A stretch of 64,000 bases of DNA from Eutreptiella sp. 'Long Island Sound 2002' (taxonomy: Eukaryota > Euglenozoa > Euglenophyceae > Eutreptiales > Eutreptiaceae). Of this stretch, positions 22,296 through 34,010 are shown in pieces. The stretch is taken from the NCBI GenBank assembly GCA_964036045.1, contig OZ038387.1, positions 16,701,420 to 16,765,419 of the forward strand, read 5' to 3'. The notes under the pieces are model-generated. The model had not been told where the DNA came from. It saw only the letters and a list, made by a program, of their open reading frames with translations, and ran no database searches. Within the stretch, counting starts at the first letter, position 1. Each line of letters begins with the position of its first letter. The position numbers were made by a program, and so were the translations under genes.

Positions 22296-22546
22296 GTATC
22301 ACCAACGCCCTGTGCACAACTTTGGCGGAGGGTCTCGCGCGCGCGACCTCCGTGCAGCACCTGGCGCTGAAGGACAACCCCATCTCGTTCATCGCGGGGC
22401 GCGCGCTGCTGCACCTCGCGCGCACCAACCCCTACATCGCCACCATCGACGTGCAGCGCTGCCACCTCAATGCCACGCTGTACGAGAAGCTGCAGCAGGC
22501 GCTGGCCACCAACCGCAGCGCAGCGCCCTCCACCCGCGGCTTCCAG
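22296..22546 (+). CDS. LRR-WD40-coiled-coil protein, exon 2 (LRR)
   Basis: Phase 1 in, phase 0 out (CCAG|GTGCCT). Encodes two to three further leucine-rich repeats: LAEGLARATSVQHLALKDNP, then a segment ending LLHLARTNPYIATIDVQRC and LYEKLQQALATN. The pattern LxxLxLxxNxI is that of the ribonuclease-inhibitor/CC type of LRR, which forms curved protein-binding surfaces. The exon is strongly GC-biased with ordered third positions, unlike the flanking introns. Confidence 0.75.
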
Positions 22547-23984
22547 GTGCCTCTGTTCTTTTTCACGCAGTCGGGGTGCGGGGTCGCATAAGGGGGTCAG
22601 CAGACAGGCAGACGGCACACTGTGTATGACCCCGCACTCGCAAGTCCGGTCAAGTCACAGGTACGCCAAACGACTGCGCGCACACCGACACCCGGGCGAA
22701 GGTCCGATGTCAAGGAGGAGCAAGTTCTCTGATGCACTGCAGGACGCTGTTGAGGTGTTCTGGAACGCTAAAATGTATTTTCAGGCTGTCAGCCCCCCTG
22801 AAACGCATCTTGAGGTGGCATCACAGCACGTTGACAGCCGTCGGAGGGTGTCATGGCCCCTCAGGGCCCACGTGGAGGTTCCATGGCACCTCCAAACGTA
22901 ACTTCAGGTCCCCGTGCAAGAGTCAGGCGCACTGTTGTTCGGCCGCGGGGGTTCTGCCGTGTCTTCAGGTTTAGTGGTACGTGCGCGGCAACCGCAGGTA
23001 CGAGAGGCCTGCTGCTGCTGTGCTCATGAACACCACCGTCAAATTGGGGGCAGCGCGAGGCTGTGCCACATCGTGCGACTGGTGCAGTAGGAGTGCAGGC
23101 CGTGATGCTCTGCGCTGCTGCGGTGCGTTCCAGCGACCTTGATGGGCTAACGCCATGGAAACGCTTTGCTCCGCCCCCCAGTTCACCGATCCAAGGCCCT
23201 GGCACTGCGCAAAGGGGGGGCGTCAGCCCTGCGGAAGTCTCCCAACCCCATTGCGACCCCTCAACCCTACGCTGCCCCTTGTCCCCCCAGTCCCATGCCG
23301 CCCTCCCCCCCCCCCGGGGACGCCCAGCTTGGTTGCCCCCTAACCACCCTGAACCCCCCCGACCCCGACCATGTCACGTACCCGCCTGACGGTAAAGGTG
23401 CCTGAACCTACATGTGGCACAGAATGCACGCCACGACCCCATCTCAGCCTCATCCGATGCCCTTGAGAAGTTACGCCCCGACCGAAGGTGATTCACGGCA
23501 ATGCGCCTGCCCTATCCAGTGAGGCCAGGGACGTGCGCACTGGCGAACAGAACCTTACACGGGCAGAACTGAGAGTGTGGGCAGAGGAGGCTGTGTGAAG
23601 GCAGGCGCGGCTGGAGCACGATAGAGGGTCCACACCTGACCTTTTGAGGGCGCCGGCAGTGAGCAGTGGGGCAGACATTCCACCCTGACCACTCTCACAA
23701 AACTGCACGCCCCCCCCCCCCCACACACACACACACTACCCCCTCCCTATGTACTCCCCCCAGAACCACGCACAGCCCAGAGGTACGCCTTCACAGAAAC
23801 CAACTGAGTGCGGTATACCGGAAGGACCACACCTCCGCAAAGGCGTTGTCTTCTGTGGTCCCCCACGACAGCAGCAAAGGTGCATAGGCCTTCAAGGGCC
23901 ACGCGACCATCCCAAGCGACTCATCGGACGGCGCATTGCCAAGCGCCACGTGATTGTTGATGCTCCCGCTGGACTGAGAGAGAG
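22547..23984 (+). other. Intron 2 of the LRR-WD40-coiled-coil gene (3' edge uncertain)
   Basis: The donor is clear (CCAG|GTGCCT), but two in-phase acceptors are possible within GAGAGAGAGGAC (exon starting at 23,979 or 23,985). Alternatively, exon 3 starts a separate gene at the ATG at 24,006. Content: C run at 23,710 followed by a CA/AC tract, and Pro-rich ORFs with no domain. Confidence 0.45.
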
Positions 23985-25193
23985 GACCGCTGCCGGTGTC
24001 TCCGTATGAGGCCCCCTGTCCCGGAGCTGCCGCCCCGTCCTCCGCCGCAGGACCTGGAGCAGAGCGTATTGGACCTCAACAGCCCGACGGTCTTGGGCAG
24101 CAGCGCGTACTTTGCGCATCTGGAGATGGAGGGCCGCCTCAACCCCGGCGACACCGCCTCCAGCGGCACCGACGGCACCAACAGCCCGCGGTTCGGGAAC
24201 GGCAGCGCCTCGGACTCTGACGATCTCTGCCAAGTGCTCTCGGACGACGTCCCCAGCCCGAGTCCCGTCCCCCCCCTCCCGCCTTTCCATCCTTCTGCCA
24301 CGACCACCCCCGGCGACAGGGCCCCCGCCGCGGCCCCGGTCCCGGCCGAAGACAGCCACGCGGCGCCCGCCGCGGACTTCCCACGGGCCTGGGCCCCCGA
24401 CGCCCCGCCGCCGCCGGCCCCGGTGCGGCATGGCTCTGTGCCGGTGGCGCGCGCATCGTCGCCGCCACCGGTGGCTGCCGCGGTCGGGCCGCTGCCGCCG
24501 GCCCCTGTGGGGCCCGCGGCCGTGGCTGGCCTTCCAGAGTCTCCCGCGCGGCCCAACCGGCGGGCGTCGGCCCCGTCTTCGGGCAAGCCCACCGTCATCA
24601 AGCCGCTGGCCACCCCGAAAGGCCACCGGAGCCCCGCGCCGGCGCCCGGGAGCGCGCGGCAGCCGCCGCCACCGACCCCGACGTCGGGCCGCCGGGGCTC
24701 CTGCCACAACGCGGGACTGGGCACCCAGCGCCCCTCGCTGCCCAGCGCCGGGGCCGCACCGGCGCCGGCGGTCGGCCGCCCGCGCAAGAAGAAACGCGAC
24801 AAGGCCCGACCGGTGACGCTCCTCAAGACGCTGCGCGTCGCGGTCCGCTGCGCGTGCGTCGTCGGGGCGCAGGTGTGGCTGGGGCTGCGCGACGGGGGCC
24901 TGGAGGTGCGCGAGGCGGCGTCCGGCGAGGCCGCGGGGAGCGTCCCAGCGGCGGATGAAGGCCGCGCCTGGTGCCTGTGCGCGGTCGGGGCGGCCGGGGT
25001 CTGGGTGGGCACCGACACCGGCGTCATCCTCGTGTACCACGCGCGCACGCTGCAGTCGACCGAGGCCCTGCGGCAGCACTGCGGGGGTGTCTACACACTG
25101 CTGTACACGCACCGGACGGGCGCCCGCGCCGTGTGGAGCGCCGCCAATGACTTCACTGTCTGCCGCTGGGAGGTCTCGGGGGCGCTGCTGCAG
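23985..25193 (+). CDS. LRR-WD40-coiled-coil protein, exon 3 (linker and WD40 blades 1-3)
   Basis: About 400 codons. The first 270 residues are a Pro/Ala/Ser-rich low-complexity linker containing a short ordered patch (LEQSVLDLNSPTVLGSSAYF) and ending in a basic cluster (RPRKKKRDKARP). The last 130 residues start the beta-propeller: blade 1 VRCACVVGAQVWLGLRDGGL, blade 2 with VWVGTDTGVILVYHA, blade 3 with AVWSAANDFTVCRWEV. The donor is GCAG|GTGTGAG at 25,193/25,194, phase 0. An in-frame ATG at 24,006 would be the start if the LRR exons belong to another gene. A 563-codon antisense ORF over the same bases is a GC-rich shadow. Confidence 0.8.
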
Positions 25194-25983
25194 GTGTGAG
25201 GCAGGGGGAGTTGGGGAGGTCTCACGAGAACTGATCCGCCCCATCGTCGTATCTGCCCCGTTGGACAGGGGTCTCGGTAGGCGACCGGAGTTGCTTTTTC
25301 TTCCGAAAGAAAGTCCAGGACCGCCGCGGTCGGTCAACCGCCAACAGTTGCCGGTTAATTGCCCGCTGCGGGCGATACGTCCCCAACGACAGTTGATGGT
25401 CAAATGACGATCGGCTGATGGTTGCTGGCGGTTGTCCCAAGGTATTCTGTCCTCAAAGGACAGGTGTCGTACGCCCACTGCTTTGCTCTGTGATTTTCCT
25501 TTTGGGTCCCATGGGCCTGCCTGAAGGGAGTGGCAGCAACGTGGGACTGCACAGTGATTATGCACGATGTGCATTGTTTTCAATTCTAGAAATGAGGTAT
25601 TTCTTCCCTTTTTTCCACAAAGGGCAGCCTAAGGTCTTGGATGACTAGGTCGTGTTTAATCGACGGCGGTTGCTGGTCACCCGACGGCGGTTGCCCGTTA
25701 ACCGACAGCAGATGCTGACCGGCCGGTGCTCTGTTGAGGTCCGGGTTCATCGGAGCCCGGCAATGTTTTTGGCACTAAGGACAGCCCTACCCCAGGGCCA
25801 TGTCAGCCATTCGGAGCAGGTGGGATCCGGCCAGTCCTCAACGGCCAATGGAGGGTAGGGGGGGCCGACAAGTGGCTCGAAGGCACCTCATCCCTCACCA
25901 CACTTGTATCGCGCCGCACGGCCGCCACGTCGATCTGAGGCATGTCAGCTGTGTCCCAACACCTCCTCCGCCTTTTGGCGCAG
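25194..25983 (+). other. Intron 3 of the LRR-WD40-coiled-coil gene
   Basis: 790 bases, phase 0. GCAGGTGT occurs at both junctions (eight-base direct repeat). The 5' region AGGCAGGGGGAG can pair imperfectly with CTCCTCCGCCT near the 3' end. The interior has short CGACGGCGGTTGC and ACCGCCAACAG-type repeats related to the CCAACCGCC array at 35.8 kb. Confidence 0.8.
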
Positions 25984-26310
25984 GTGTACGCAGGGCACAG
26001 CAACGGCGTCCGTGCGGTGCTCCCCATCGGGCCCAAACTCTGGAGCGGCAGCAGCGACGCCACGGTCCGCGTGTGGGACGTGGGGGAGGCGCAGTGCGAG
26101 CACGTGCTGCAGGGGCATACGGCAGCGGTGCTGGCGCTCGCGGCGAACGGCCCCGCGGTGCTCAGCTCCAGCGAGGACCACACGGTGCGCAGCTGGAGCG
26201 TCGTGACGTACCAGTGCCTGCAGACGGTCGACATGGGGTACCGCGTGCAGGGGCTCGTGCGGGTGGGTGGCCACGACGTGTGGGCGTGCGGGTACCACCC
26301 GAATCTGCAG
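25984..26310 (+). CDS. LRR-WD40-coiled-coil protein, exon 4 (WD40 blades 4-6)
   Basis: 109 codons, phase 0 at both ends. Blade 4: GHSNGVRAV...WSGSSDATVRVWDV. Blade 5: GHTAAVLAL...SSSEDHTVRSWSV. Blade 6: GLVRVGGHDVWACGYHPNLQ, completed by VWDA at the start of exon 5. GH and WD signatures are intact in blades 4 and 5. WD40 propellers of this length are rigid protein-interaction platforms without catalytic activity. The junctions are confirmed by blade continuity. Confidence 0.92.
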
Positions 26311-27744
26311 GTGTGGCAGGGCCCAGGGACAGGGAAGTGGGGGTGGGGCAGGGTTTATGCTTACCGCTGGAAGGGAAGGGACCTCAGAGGCCGCCCCAGC
26401 AGCGGTTAGATAGGCGGTTGGAGGAGGAGGTTGCCAAAGCGGTTGGGGGCGGTTACTGTCGGTTATGAATGTCATTGAACTGGCACTTGCCGTCACGGGG
26501 ACAGTGGCTGGGCATAGGCTGGGCGCCCCGGAGGGAGGAGGGGGTCTGCTCCCCCCCATCCAATGCATCTCTGCCCCCACCCCCCCACCTGACCCCTGAA
26601 CCCCCTCCGCTTTGGAACCCCACCCCAGACTTCCCCCTCTCTAAAGCACCTGCCTTTCGCCTGCAGCCGGGGGAAACATGTGCAATGGTGTGTGGGATGC
26701 TGCACCAGTCCCTTTCGTGCAGCAGACCCAATCATGGTCGGCTTTGTTGTTGTGAAAAGCCTCTGCTCGCCTGCCACTCGCGTCTATTGTGCGAAGGCTG
26801 ATTGCTGCTGCAGTGAGTTTCAGTGGGTTCTTGTTGGACAAGCGAAAGTTTGCTGGTCCCACACGCGGACAACCATAGACCAGCCAGAGACCCACCCAAT
26901 CCCCAACCCCGACCTCACTTAGACAACGACAGGAGAGGGAGGGGTGGGGGGCAGCCAGACCCCCCCCCTGATGGACCACCGCAGGAGGAGAGGGTGGACC
27001 GCCCCTCCCCTTTCCCGTCGTCAAATACAGCCCTGGGTCGCGGGGTCAGGGCGCGACAGTTGCACTGCCCACAGCCCCGAGTACGTACAGGGCACTCTCG
27101 GAGAGACCGTGCCTGCCAAGTCTCTTTTGGCCCGTGCCCCTGGAGGACCGGGGACGGTGCCGACAGAATTGCGCGGTGCCGTGACCCAGAGACCGCAACC
27201 GCAAGAAGCGAAGCGGAATGCGGAGGAGAGTCGAGTGGAACGGGGGAGTGAAAACGGTCCAGGGCCCCGTGAGCCCGTGAGCAGAGGAACAGTGGTACAG
27301 GGGCCGCATTGTGCTGAGGTCTCGTCAGTCCACTGTCCAACAACGGCCGGACGCCGTCGGGAGGGGCCGGTGTCAGGGGAGTCAGAAGCAATGTGCACCG
27401 GCTGCCGCATGGGTGCGGTCAGGCCGCTTTCGAAACGCGTCTTTGGCCTCCCTCTGCCCGGGCCCTTCACCGGGGCTGTCCTGAATCAACAGCTCTTTGT
27501 TTTTGGTGAAGTGAGAACTGACCTTGAGGACAGCACCGACTGCGGGTGCAGATTCATGCGTCTTCTTTTTGCCGGTGAAACACTTCAGATGGATGTGTTA
27601 CCGGATGATTTGGGACTGTGCTGTGTGCAAGTGCCTCGGGGCGTTGTCCGTGGTGTCGTGCGCATTGGTTTGGTCAAGTGTAAAATGTACAAGATTTTTT
27701 TTTCAACCTAAGAATAGCCCTGCTCCGCACCCCCTCATGCGTAG
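26311..27744 (+). other. Intron 4 of the LRR-WD40-coiled-coil gene
   Basis: 1,434 bases, phase 0. AGGTGTGG is present at both junctions (eight-base direct repeat). Bases just inside the 5' end (GCAGGGC, +6 to +12) are perfectly complementary to GCCCTGC about 27 bases before the 3' end. ORFs within it lack domain signal. Confidence 0.85.
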
Positions 27745-28572
27745 GTGTGGGACGCGCGCACGCTGAACCTCCTGCATGAGGTGGAGGGGCACGCATCGTG
27801 GGTTAATTCCATCGTGAAAGTGAAGCGGGTTGAGACCCGGGACGTGTGGAGCACATCGCTCGGGGATGGCACCGTGCGCCTCTGGCGGCAGCGGGTGGCT
27901 GCAGACGACGACGCAGCGGAGGAACTGGCCGTCGCCCTGACTGCGAACGCCGCGCATGAGCGCCAACACGAGCTCGACGGGGCGCGCATCCGGGAGCTCG
28001 AGCAGTTGCTGCAGGAGGAGCGGGGGCGCGTCGAGGTGGAGCGCGCGCGCGCCGACGCGCTGGTGGAGCGCGAGGCCCTTCTGGAGAACGAGATCGCTGT
28101 GGCGATGGCGATGCGGGAGGCAGCGCTCAAGGAGAGGGAGAGTGGCACGGCCTCCGCCGCCGAGGAGCAAGCGGCCCTTGCCGCATCGCTCGCGACGGTG
28201 CGGGAGGAGCTGCGGGTCGCGCGTGCACAGGTGGCGGCGCAGGCGGAGGTGGAGGAGCTGAAGGATGCAGCACTTGCAGAGCAGGGCAGGCACATTGAAG
28301 CCATGGAGGCCGCCATCAAAACCCTGCGGGACCAGAAGGCGGCGTCGGATGTTGAGGGTGCCGCGCTCCGGAAGCGTGTCGCGCAGCTGGAGGCAGAGGC
28401 TGGGGTCGCTGCTCAGGCGCTGGCGGCGGCTCAAGAGGAGCACCTGCGCCTGACGCGGGAGAATACGGCGTTGCAGGCGCGGTGCGAAGAGACGCTTATA
28501 ACCGCTCAGCGGTTGAAAGGGGAGCTGCAGGAGACGCAGCACTTGCTGGAGGCGGAGCGTCTGAAAGTCGAG
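27745..28572 (+). CDS. LRR-WD40-coiled-coil protein, exon 5 (WD40 blade 7 and coiled coil)
   Basis: 276 codons, phase 0. The first 50 residues finish blade 6 (VWDARTLNLLHEV) and supply blade 7 (GHASWVNSI...SLGDGTVRLWRQ). From residue about 55 the sequence is continuous heptad-patterned coiled coil rich in Ala, Glu, Arg and Leu (RIRELEQLLQEERGRVEVER and similar). The donor is GAG|GTGTGT. Frame and heptads continue cleanly into exon 6. Confidence 0.9.
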
Positions 28573-31200
28573 GTGTGTACGGGTGTGTACGCGGTCCCAT
28601 GGTCTGAGCACTCGGCCTCTGCTCCTCCGGAGCGGTTGAGAAGCCTGAAAATGCGCAGCAGCCCAAAGTTACAGTGGTGACCATTTGGCCCGCTGGAACC
28701 TGCGGTCATTCAGCACCGCAGTGTGGGGGCAGTGCGGTGGGTGGAAAGTGGGAGCTCTCTGGCTGTGTCCAGAATATTGCTCCCTCGGGAGCCACATTCG
28801 CGATACTACTTCGCAAGTGGGGGACGATGCCGCGGCAACCGCAGCTGCCGTGGTTTTGGGTCAAACAGGGGGCGTGCACCCAGGGGATCCAGGGGATCCA
28901 GCACCCAGTGGGCCACCGCTTGGGCCCTGAGGCGCCGTGTGGAAAGGAATGGTAGGCCAGGCAAGGGAAGGAACCTCCAACAAAACCGGGGCCGGGCAGA
29001 ACCAAGGACGACGGTGCGGTCACAGTGCAGCGTGAATCACCCGGGACACCATGCAGGCGTGCACGCCACCCGCATCGACCACGAAGCGCACGCGACCCGC
29101 AACCAACAACGAAGGCGCCCTGCGCACGCGCAACCCACGGAGTGGGGGAGCGTATGTGGTGGAAGGCCGGGACAACGCGTGGAGCACCAGGGCACCTGGG
29201 CCTCACGCACACGGAAATGCAACGAAACGCAGGGGGGGGGATTGCAGTTCGGGGGGGTCGAATCCAATTGCAAAGAATTGCGGGAAATTGCAGGAAAATT
29301 GCGGGAAATTGCGGGCAAGTTGCGATACCGTAAACAATCCTCCTTAACCCTCAAGGTGCAACAGTATCTCAGCTGGTGATGCCATATTGCTGGTGGCACA
29401 AAAAAAGAGGAACGGAGTGTGGCACACCAGCAAATGACAGTTGTCAGACACACATTGCAGCATGGCCCTGTGGCACAGGAAGGAACCGTTGTCATTTTCA
29501 AGCGTGGACAAAATTGAGTCTCATCATTCTGCATAGTTGTGCACACTAATATGGTTCCCCATTGACAGCAAGGGGCACCAACAGGCACGTAAGATGGGCA
29601 AGTCAGAAAAATTGCGGAAAATTGCGAAGAATTGCATAATTGTGGAAAATTGCGGACCTCTATCCCCCCTATGTGACATTCCGTTTAGTTATTGTTTCTT
29701 TACGGGGCCCTGGACAGTCATCCGTTCTTCCCTTCGCATGTTGCGCCGGGTCGCTTCTTTCTGTTGGCCGCTGTGGCCGGTGCTCCTGCTGGCGTTCGCG
29801 GAGCCCAGTGGTTGGTGCGCAGGGGCTGTGCTGGATGTGGCAGGATGTGCCGTTTGCGCGTCAGCAGCGCCCAGTAGTTGGCGTATTGGGGTTGTGCTGG
29901 TTGTTGCGGGGGTCGTTTAACTGTTTTGCTGTCCACACACCTCTGTCCTCACGCCGTCCACAACCTGCTGCCCCCGGGTCAAATCACTCAGCACCCTCCC
30001 CCTGCCGTTCATATGCTCAGTTGGAGTGGCAAGCTCGCATACCTCCACACGGGCCCTTGTCAGAAGTGCCAAGAATTGGCGCCATACCACAGTGTCGCCA
30101 GAATGTCTGCCCAAAGCCTCGTGTGACAAACGGGCCGGCGGCCCACAATCGCAACAGTACCTGCCTCTTGCCGCCAGAGCGGAAAGGCCTCCCTGCCCTG
30201 GAACGTTTGCTGATTTGGTTGATTCACTTGGCGGCACATTAGCCCCACCTCAAAGGCGCCCCATCCCCAGCCCCCCTTTTTTTTGTCAGGGGCTGCCCAT
30301 TGCGCATCTGATATGATCCGCAGTGCTCTCCTTTGGGTGTTCTGATCTGTTGCCTTTGCTTGTGAGTGGGATGTTGGTTGTCAAGGGCATTGTTTGTGAG
30401 GCTTTCAGGGGAAAACATCGCTGATTGGACCCTATGTTTCCTTGTCGTAGCGGCTGTGCATGCCTTCGGCATGCGCCCCTCCCACTCAGATCCACCGCCA
30501 CATGTCTTACCGCCACATTTGCCCCTGCCAATGTGACGTGGCACTACCCCCCCCCCCCCCCCGCGTATGAAAATGCTTTTCCTGTGCCGCCTGCAGTACG
30601 TACGCCCTCCGGCGCGCAGTTTGGGTAGTTATCTTAGGACAGGGAAATTGCAGTTGTGCATGAACTGTACCCATGGCTGTCCTTTTTTTTTGCACAAATT
30701 AAATTGGGGTATCAGCCCATTGAGGCTGTTGGTCTTCACAAAATGGTGCACAATTCAGCACATTCTCCTTCCCCTGCGGCACGTACACTGCCCCGCTCCG
30801 CACCCACGACCGGTGGGTTCCCTCCACAAAATTCAAACAAGTGCGTCACACCGAAGATGGACCGGCCCATTCTTCTTAACCTTCATGTCCACCCCCCCCC
30901 CCCCCCTCCCCCTCCCCATTCATGACAGGAGACCCGGTCATACCGCATACGTCGAGGTCTGACCAGGTCTGAATCTGCGATACGACGCACCTTCTTCTGG
31001 TCCCGGGCGGCCTCATGGGGCCCCCAGGCCTCGATCTCTCGCCGGCCCGCCCCCGGGTCCGCCCCAGATCAATGACCACCGGTATTATGGGCCGATCCGT
31101 CCCTCAGGATTCGCCGCGGGCCATGGGCTCTCAGTCCCAACGACTCCGGTCCGTCCGAAGCTCCGCTCCGCCCCGCTCCTTCCCGCTCTGCTTTGTGCAG
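28573..31200 (+). other. Intron 5 of the LRR-WD40-coiled-coil gene
   Basis: 2,628 bases, phase 0, donor GAG|GTGTGT, acceptor TTTGTGCAG|GAC. It holds two separated clusters of an AATTGCGG-type short repeat (29,268-29,330 and 29,605-29,660), poly-C runs (30,547, 30,889) and no supported gene. Confidence 0.8.
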
Positions 31201-31908
31201 GACGCGGAGGCCGCGCTGCAGCTCAAGGCCCACCAGTACGACGACGCCACGTCGCGCGCGGCGGCCCAGAGCCGTGAGATTCGGCTGATGATCGCCGACG
31301 CGGAGCGCCTCCGGGAGGCCCTCGACGCCGCGACCACGCGCGCCGCCGCGGCCGCAGATGCGGAGGCGCGCGGGGCCTCTGCTCTGGAGCAGGAGACGGC
31401 GCGCGCGCGGCAGTCGGACGCGCTGTGCGCCGAGCAGCAGAGGGCCATCGCGGCGCTCGAGGCGGAGGTGACGACGCTGAAGACGGAGAGCGCGGCGCTG
31501 CAGGACCGCCTGCAGCAGGAGCGCCGGGAGCGGCGTGACGCAGCGGCGCGCGGCGGCGCCGCTCAGGACGCGCTGCAGCAGCTGCAGGCGGAGACGGACG
31601 CGCTGCGGCGGGAGGCCGCCGCGGGGGCGCAGAAGCTGGCGGCCGCGCAGCAGAGCGCGCAGCAGCTCACGGCGCGCGTGGCGCAGCTGACGGCGGACGT
31701 GGGCCACGGGCGGGACCGCGAGGCCGCGCTGCAGCAGCGGCTGGCGGATCTCGACATCTTCAAACTGGACGTCATTGCCCGTGAGCTCAAGAAAGTGGAG
31801 CTGCTTTTGTCCAATTCGAAGACGACGGTGCAGTCCTACATCGCCTCGGATGCCAAACGGATCACGCATTTTGGGGAACGCGATGCGGTGGTGCTGTTCC
31901 TGCGAGAG
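31201..31908 (+). CDS. LRR-WD40-coiled-coil protein, exon 6 (coiled coil)
   Basis: 236 codons, phase 0. About 180 residues of unbroken Ala/Glu/Gln/Arg coiled coil (LQDRLQQERRERRDAAARGG and similar) lead into a more conserved-looking segment after residue 185 (LDIFKLDVIARELKKVELLL, then ITHFGERDAVVLFLRE). The donor is GAG|GTCTGC. Together with exon 5 the coiled coil spans over 400 residues, suggesting an elongated homodimeric scaffold of the cytoskeletal, flagellar or trafficking kind (inference). Confidence 0.92.
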
Positions 31909-33836
31909 GTCTGCGGCGGGCGTCGCCCCCCAATCCCCCGTCTGTACACCCCCGGGCAAAGCTCTTAGCCCCTGCCGCCCCCGTCCTCCACCGTTGGGTC
32001 TCCCACAGGGGCAGGGTGCCGGGTCGGTGGGCCGGCGGCGGAGACGTGGTTTTCGAACTGCCATCCCTCAGCCCCCCAAGGGATCCCACAATTAGACAGG
32101 TCTGCGACACAAGTGGTCTAGTCGTACCGAACATTGGCATGGTGCACAAGATTGTCCATTGCTTGTGCAGATACGACAGACTGAGACCACAGAATGTTGC
32201 TACATCTACGACCTGGTCAGCCAGGGGTAGTGAGCTGGAGAAGCTGGAGAAGCTGGGGAAGCTGGGGAAGGGTCAGCATAAGGCGAACTGCTGTGGTGGC
32301 GGGAAGGGCATTTGATTGTATTTTGCTCGACACAGTGAAACGTGTTGTGTGCAAGGGTGCTGCAGAATGCTGTGAGAAGAGGTGAATTTCCCCCATTTTT
32401 CCCGAGTTTTGTGCCGTTCTCGCTCACCTTTTCCCACCTTTTTCCGCTGTACCCTCGCTGTTCGATGCACCGTGGGTGTCGTCAATTTTGGAGACTGTCG
32501 GTCACTGCCCTGCATCGCCTTCAAAACGCGCTTCAAACCAATAGCCCTCTGCGCCCCTGAAAACTGTCCACGCACCCCAACACAACTCCATACGCAACAG
32601 AACCCCTTCACAACGGGTTGTCAGCGGGCATGGGGTGCGAAGGACTGCGGAAGACTGTCGGTTGTGTTTGCAGAGGGTTTGAAAGGTGCAAGCATTGGTG
32701 CAGCCTGCAGACGCTTGGCTGGTGGTCTAGGATTGTGGAAGGTTTATGCAGAGGTATAAAGGGGTGCAGACAGTGGTAGAGGATTGCACGGCGGTTTGGA
32801 GGGTTTTTGAATGCAGAGGCTGTTGGAAGTCCGTTATGGAAGAGCTGTGCTAGAGCTGTGTTAGAGTGCTTGGGAGGAGTTTTGATGAATGAAAGGGCCA
32901 CGAAAGCCTGTTGAGCATCAGGATCGGATCGGATCCCGCAAGTGTGTATGTCAGACTCGCCAGCTACTAATGCATCCTGCTTCCGTTCCGCTCTGCAACG
33001 CCCATGCAGACCCTTGTGTTTGGGGTGTTGTCAACGGCCGCCAAAAATGGATTGCAAAAGGGCCGATCATTGCATAGGTGTGGGCAGGGCTGTCAAGAAT
33101 TGGAAGTGCTTCCACAACTCCATGCAGCCGAAGCTCTACAGCTTCACGCAGTCCTCTGTGGTCTCCCTCCCACAGTGCACCATGGCCTGCAACGCTCCAC
33201 AACCCTCCTCAACCCTCCACAAGTTTCGACACTCAACTGCTGTCCATAACTCTCCACAATCCCCTGTAAATTAGTGCAAGTCTTGCACAAATTTCTGCAA
33301 CCGGCAAAAATTACTCACAACCCTCCACAACCCTCCACAGTCGTCCACAGTCCTTCACAGCCACAACGCTCCACCGTCTACCAGAATCCCCCACCATGCT
33401 TCACAACAATCCTCCACAACAATCTGCACGCACATTGTTCGCGTCATACCCAACTTCATAACCTCAAACAGCAGGACCGCTAGTTACAGATGCCCATGCA
33501 CAACAGTCGCTGCGGGAAAAGTCGTCACTTTCACATCCCCATGCAGAGCAACAGCCAGTAGAGCAATCAAGAGCTCTGTCAGGCCCCAGCACAACGCACA
33601 AGCCAGCCGAGCAAGAGGATTTCTTGGAGGTACAGAATCTTATCACCAGTGTGGACAATCTGGTAGCGGGTGTAGTGGGTTGCACAGGGTTGCGGGAGGT
33701 GGAACCACTCCACAACCCTCTACAATTGTAGCCACTCTCTACAACTCTGCACAACACTGCACAACACTCCAACAGTCTCCGCATCCGTTTATCTCTGCTA
33801 CACACGTAGCGCTTTCACGACCACCCTGCCCTCCAG
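31909..33836 (+). other. Intron 6 of the LRR-WD40-coiled-coil gene
   Basis: 1,928 bases, phase 0, AGGTCT at both junctions. Contains a nine-base GAGAAGCTG repeat (32,226-32,265) and a region of irregular CTCCACAACCC repeats (about 33,120-33,460 and 33,700-33,780). No gene seen. Confidence 0.85.
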
Positions 33837-34010
33837 GTCTTGGACGTACTGCACAACGTGCGGCTGACGGTGAAGGACATCATTAAGACGTGCTTCAGCT
33901 CCATTCAGAAGATGCACATTGGCGCTGCAGTGCACGGCACCGAGGCACTAATGGAACAGCAGCCGCATGTGGAGGACGGGGATGGACTGACGGGAGACGG
34001 GGCGTCTTGA
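33837..34010 (+). CDS. LRR-WD40-coiled-coil protein, exon 7 (C-terminus)
   Basis: 57 codons and TGA. Joins exon 6 to give FLREVLDVLHNVRLTVKDII followed by KTCFSSIQKMH, an amphipathic compact tail, then an acidic end (PHVEDGDGLTGDGAS). The exon follows a pyrimidine-rich acceptor (CCCTGCCCTCCAG). The assembled protein is about 1,310 residues: LRR, linker, seven-blade WD40, coiled coil, tail. I do not recognise a named family with this order. Confidence 0.85.
   Translation, partial: VLDVLHNVRLTVKDIIKTCFSSIQKMHIGAAVHGTEALMEQQPHVEDGDGLTGDGAS

Noticed and set aside
23892-25583. 563-codon minus-strand ORF
   Set aside because: It lies antisense to exon 3 of the WD40 gene, is dominated by Arg/Gly/Pro from GC-rich codons and shows no domain, while the plus strand gives WD40 blades.
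27046-27711. Plus-strand ORF of 255 codons within intron 4
   Set aside because: No domain, does not fit the phase of neighbouring exons, and blade 6 is completed directly by joining 26,310 to 27,745.
31069-32064. 331-codon minus-strand ORF
   Set aside because: Antisense shadow of the coiled-coil exon 6; Arg/Leu-rich through GC bias.
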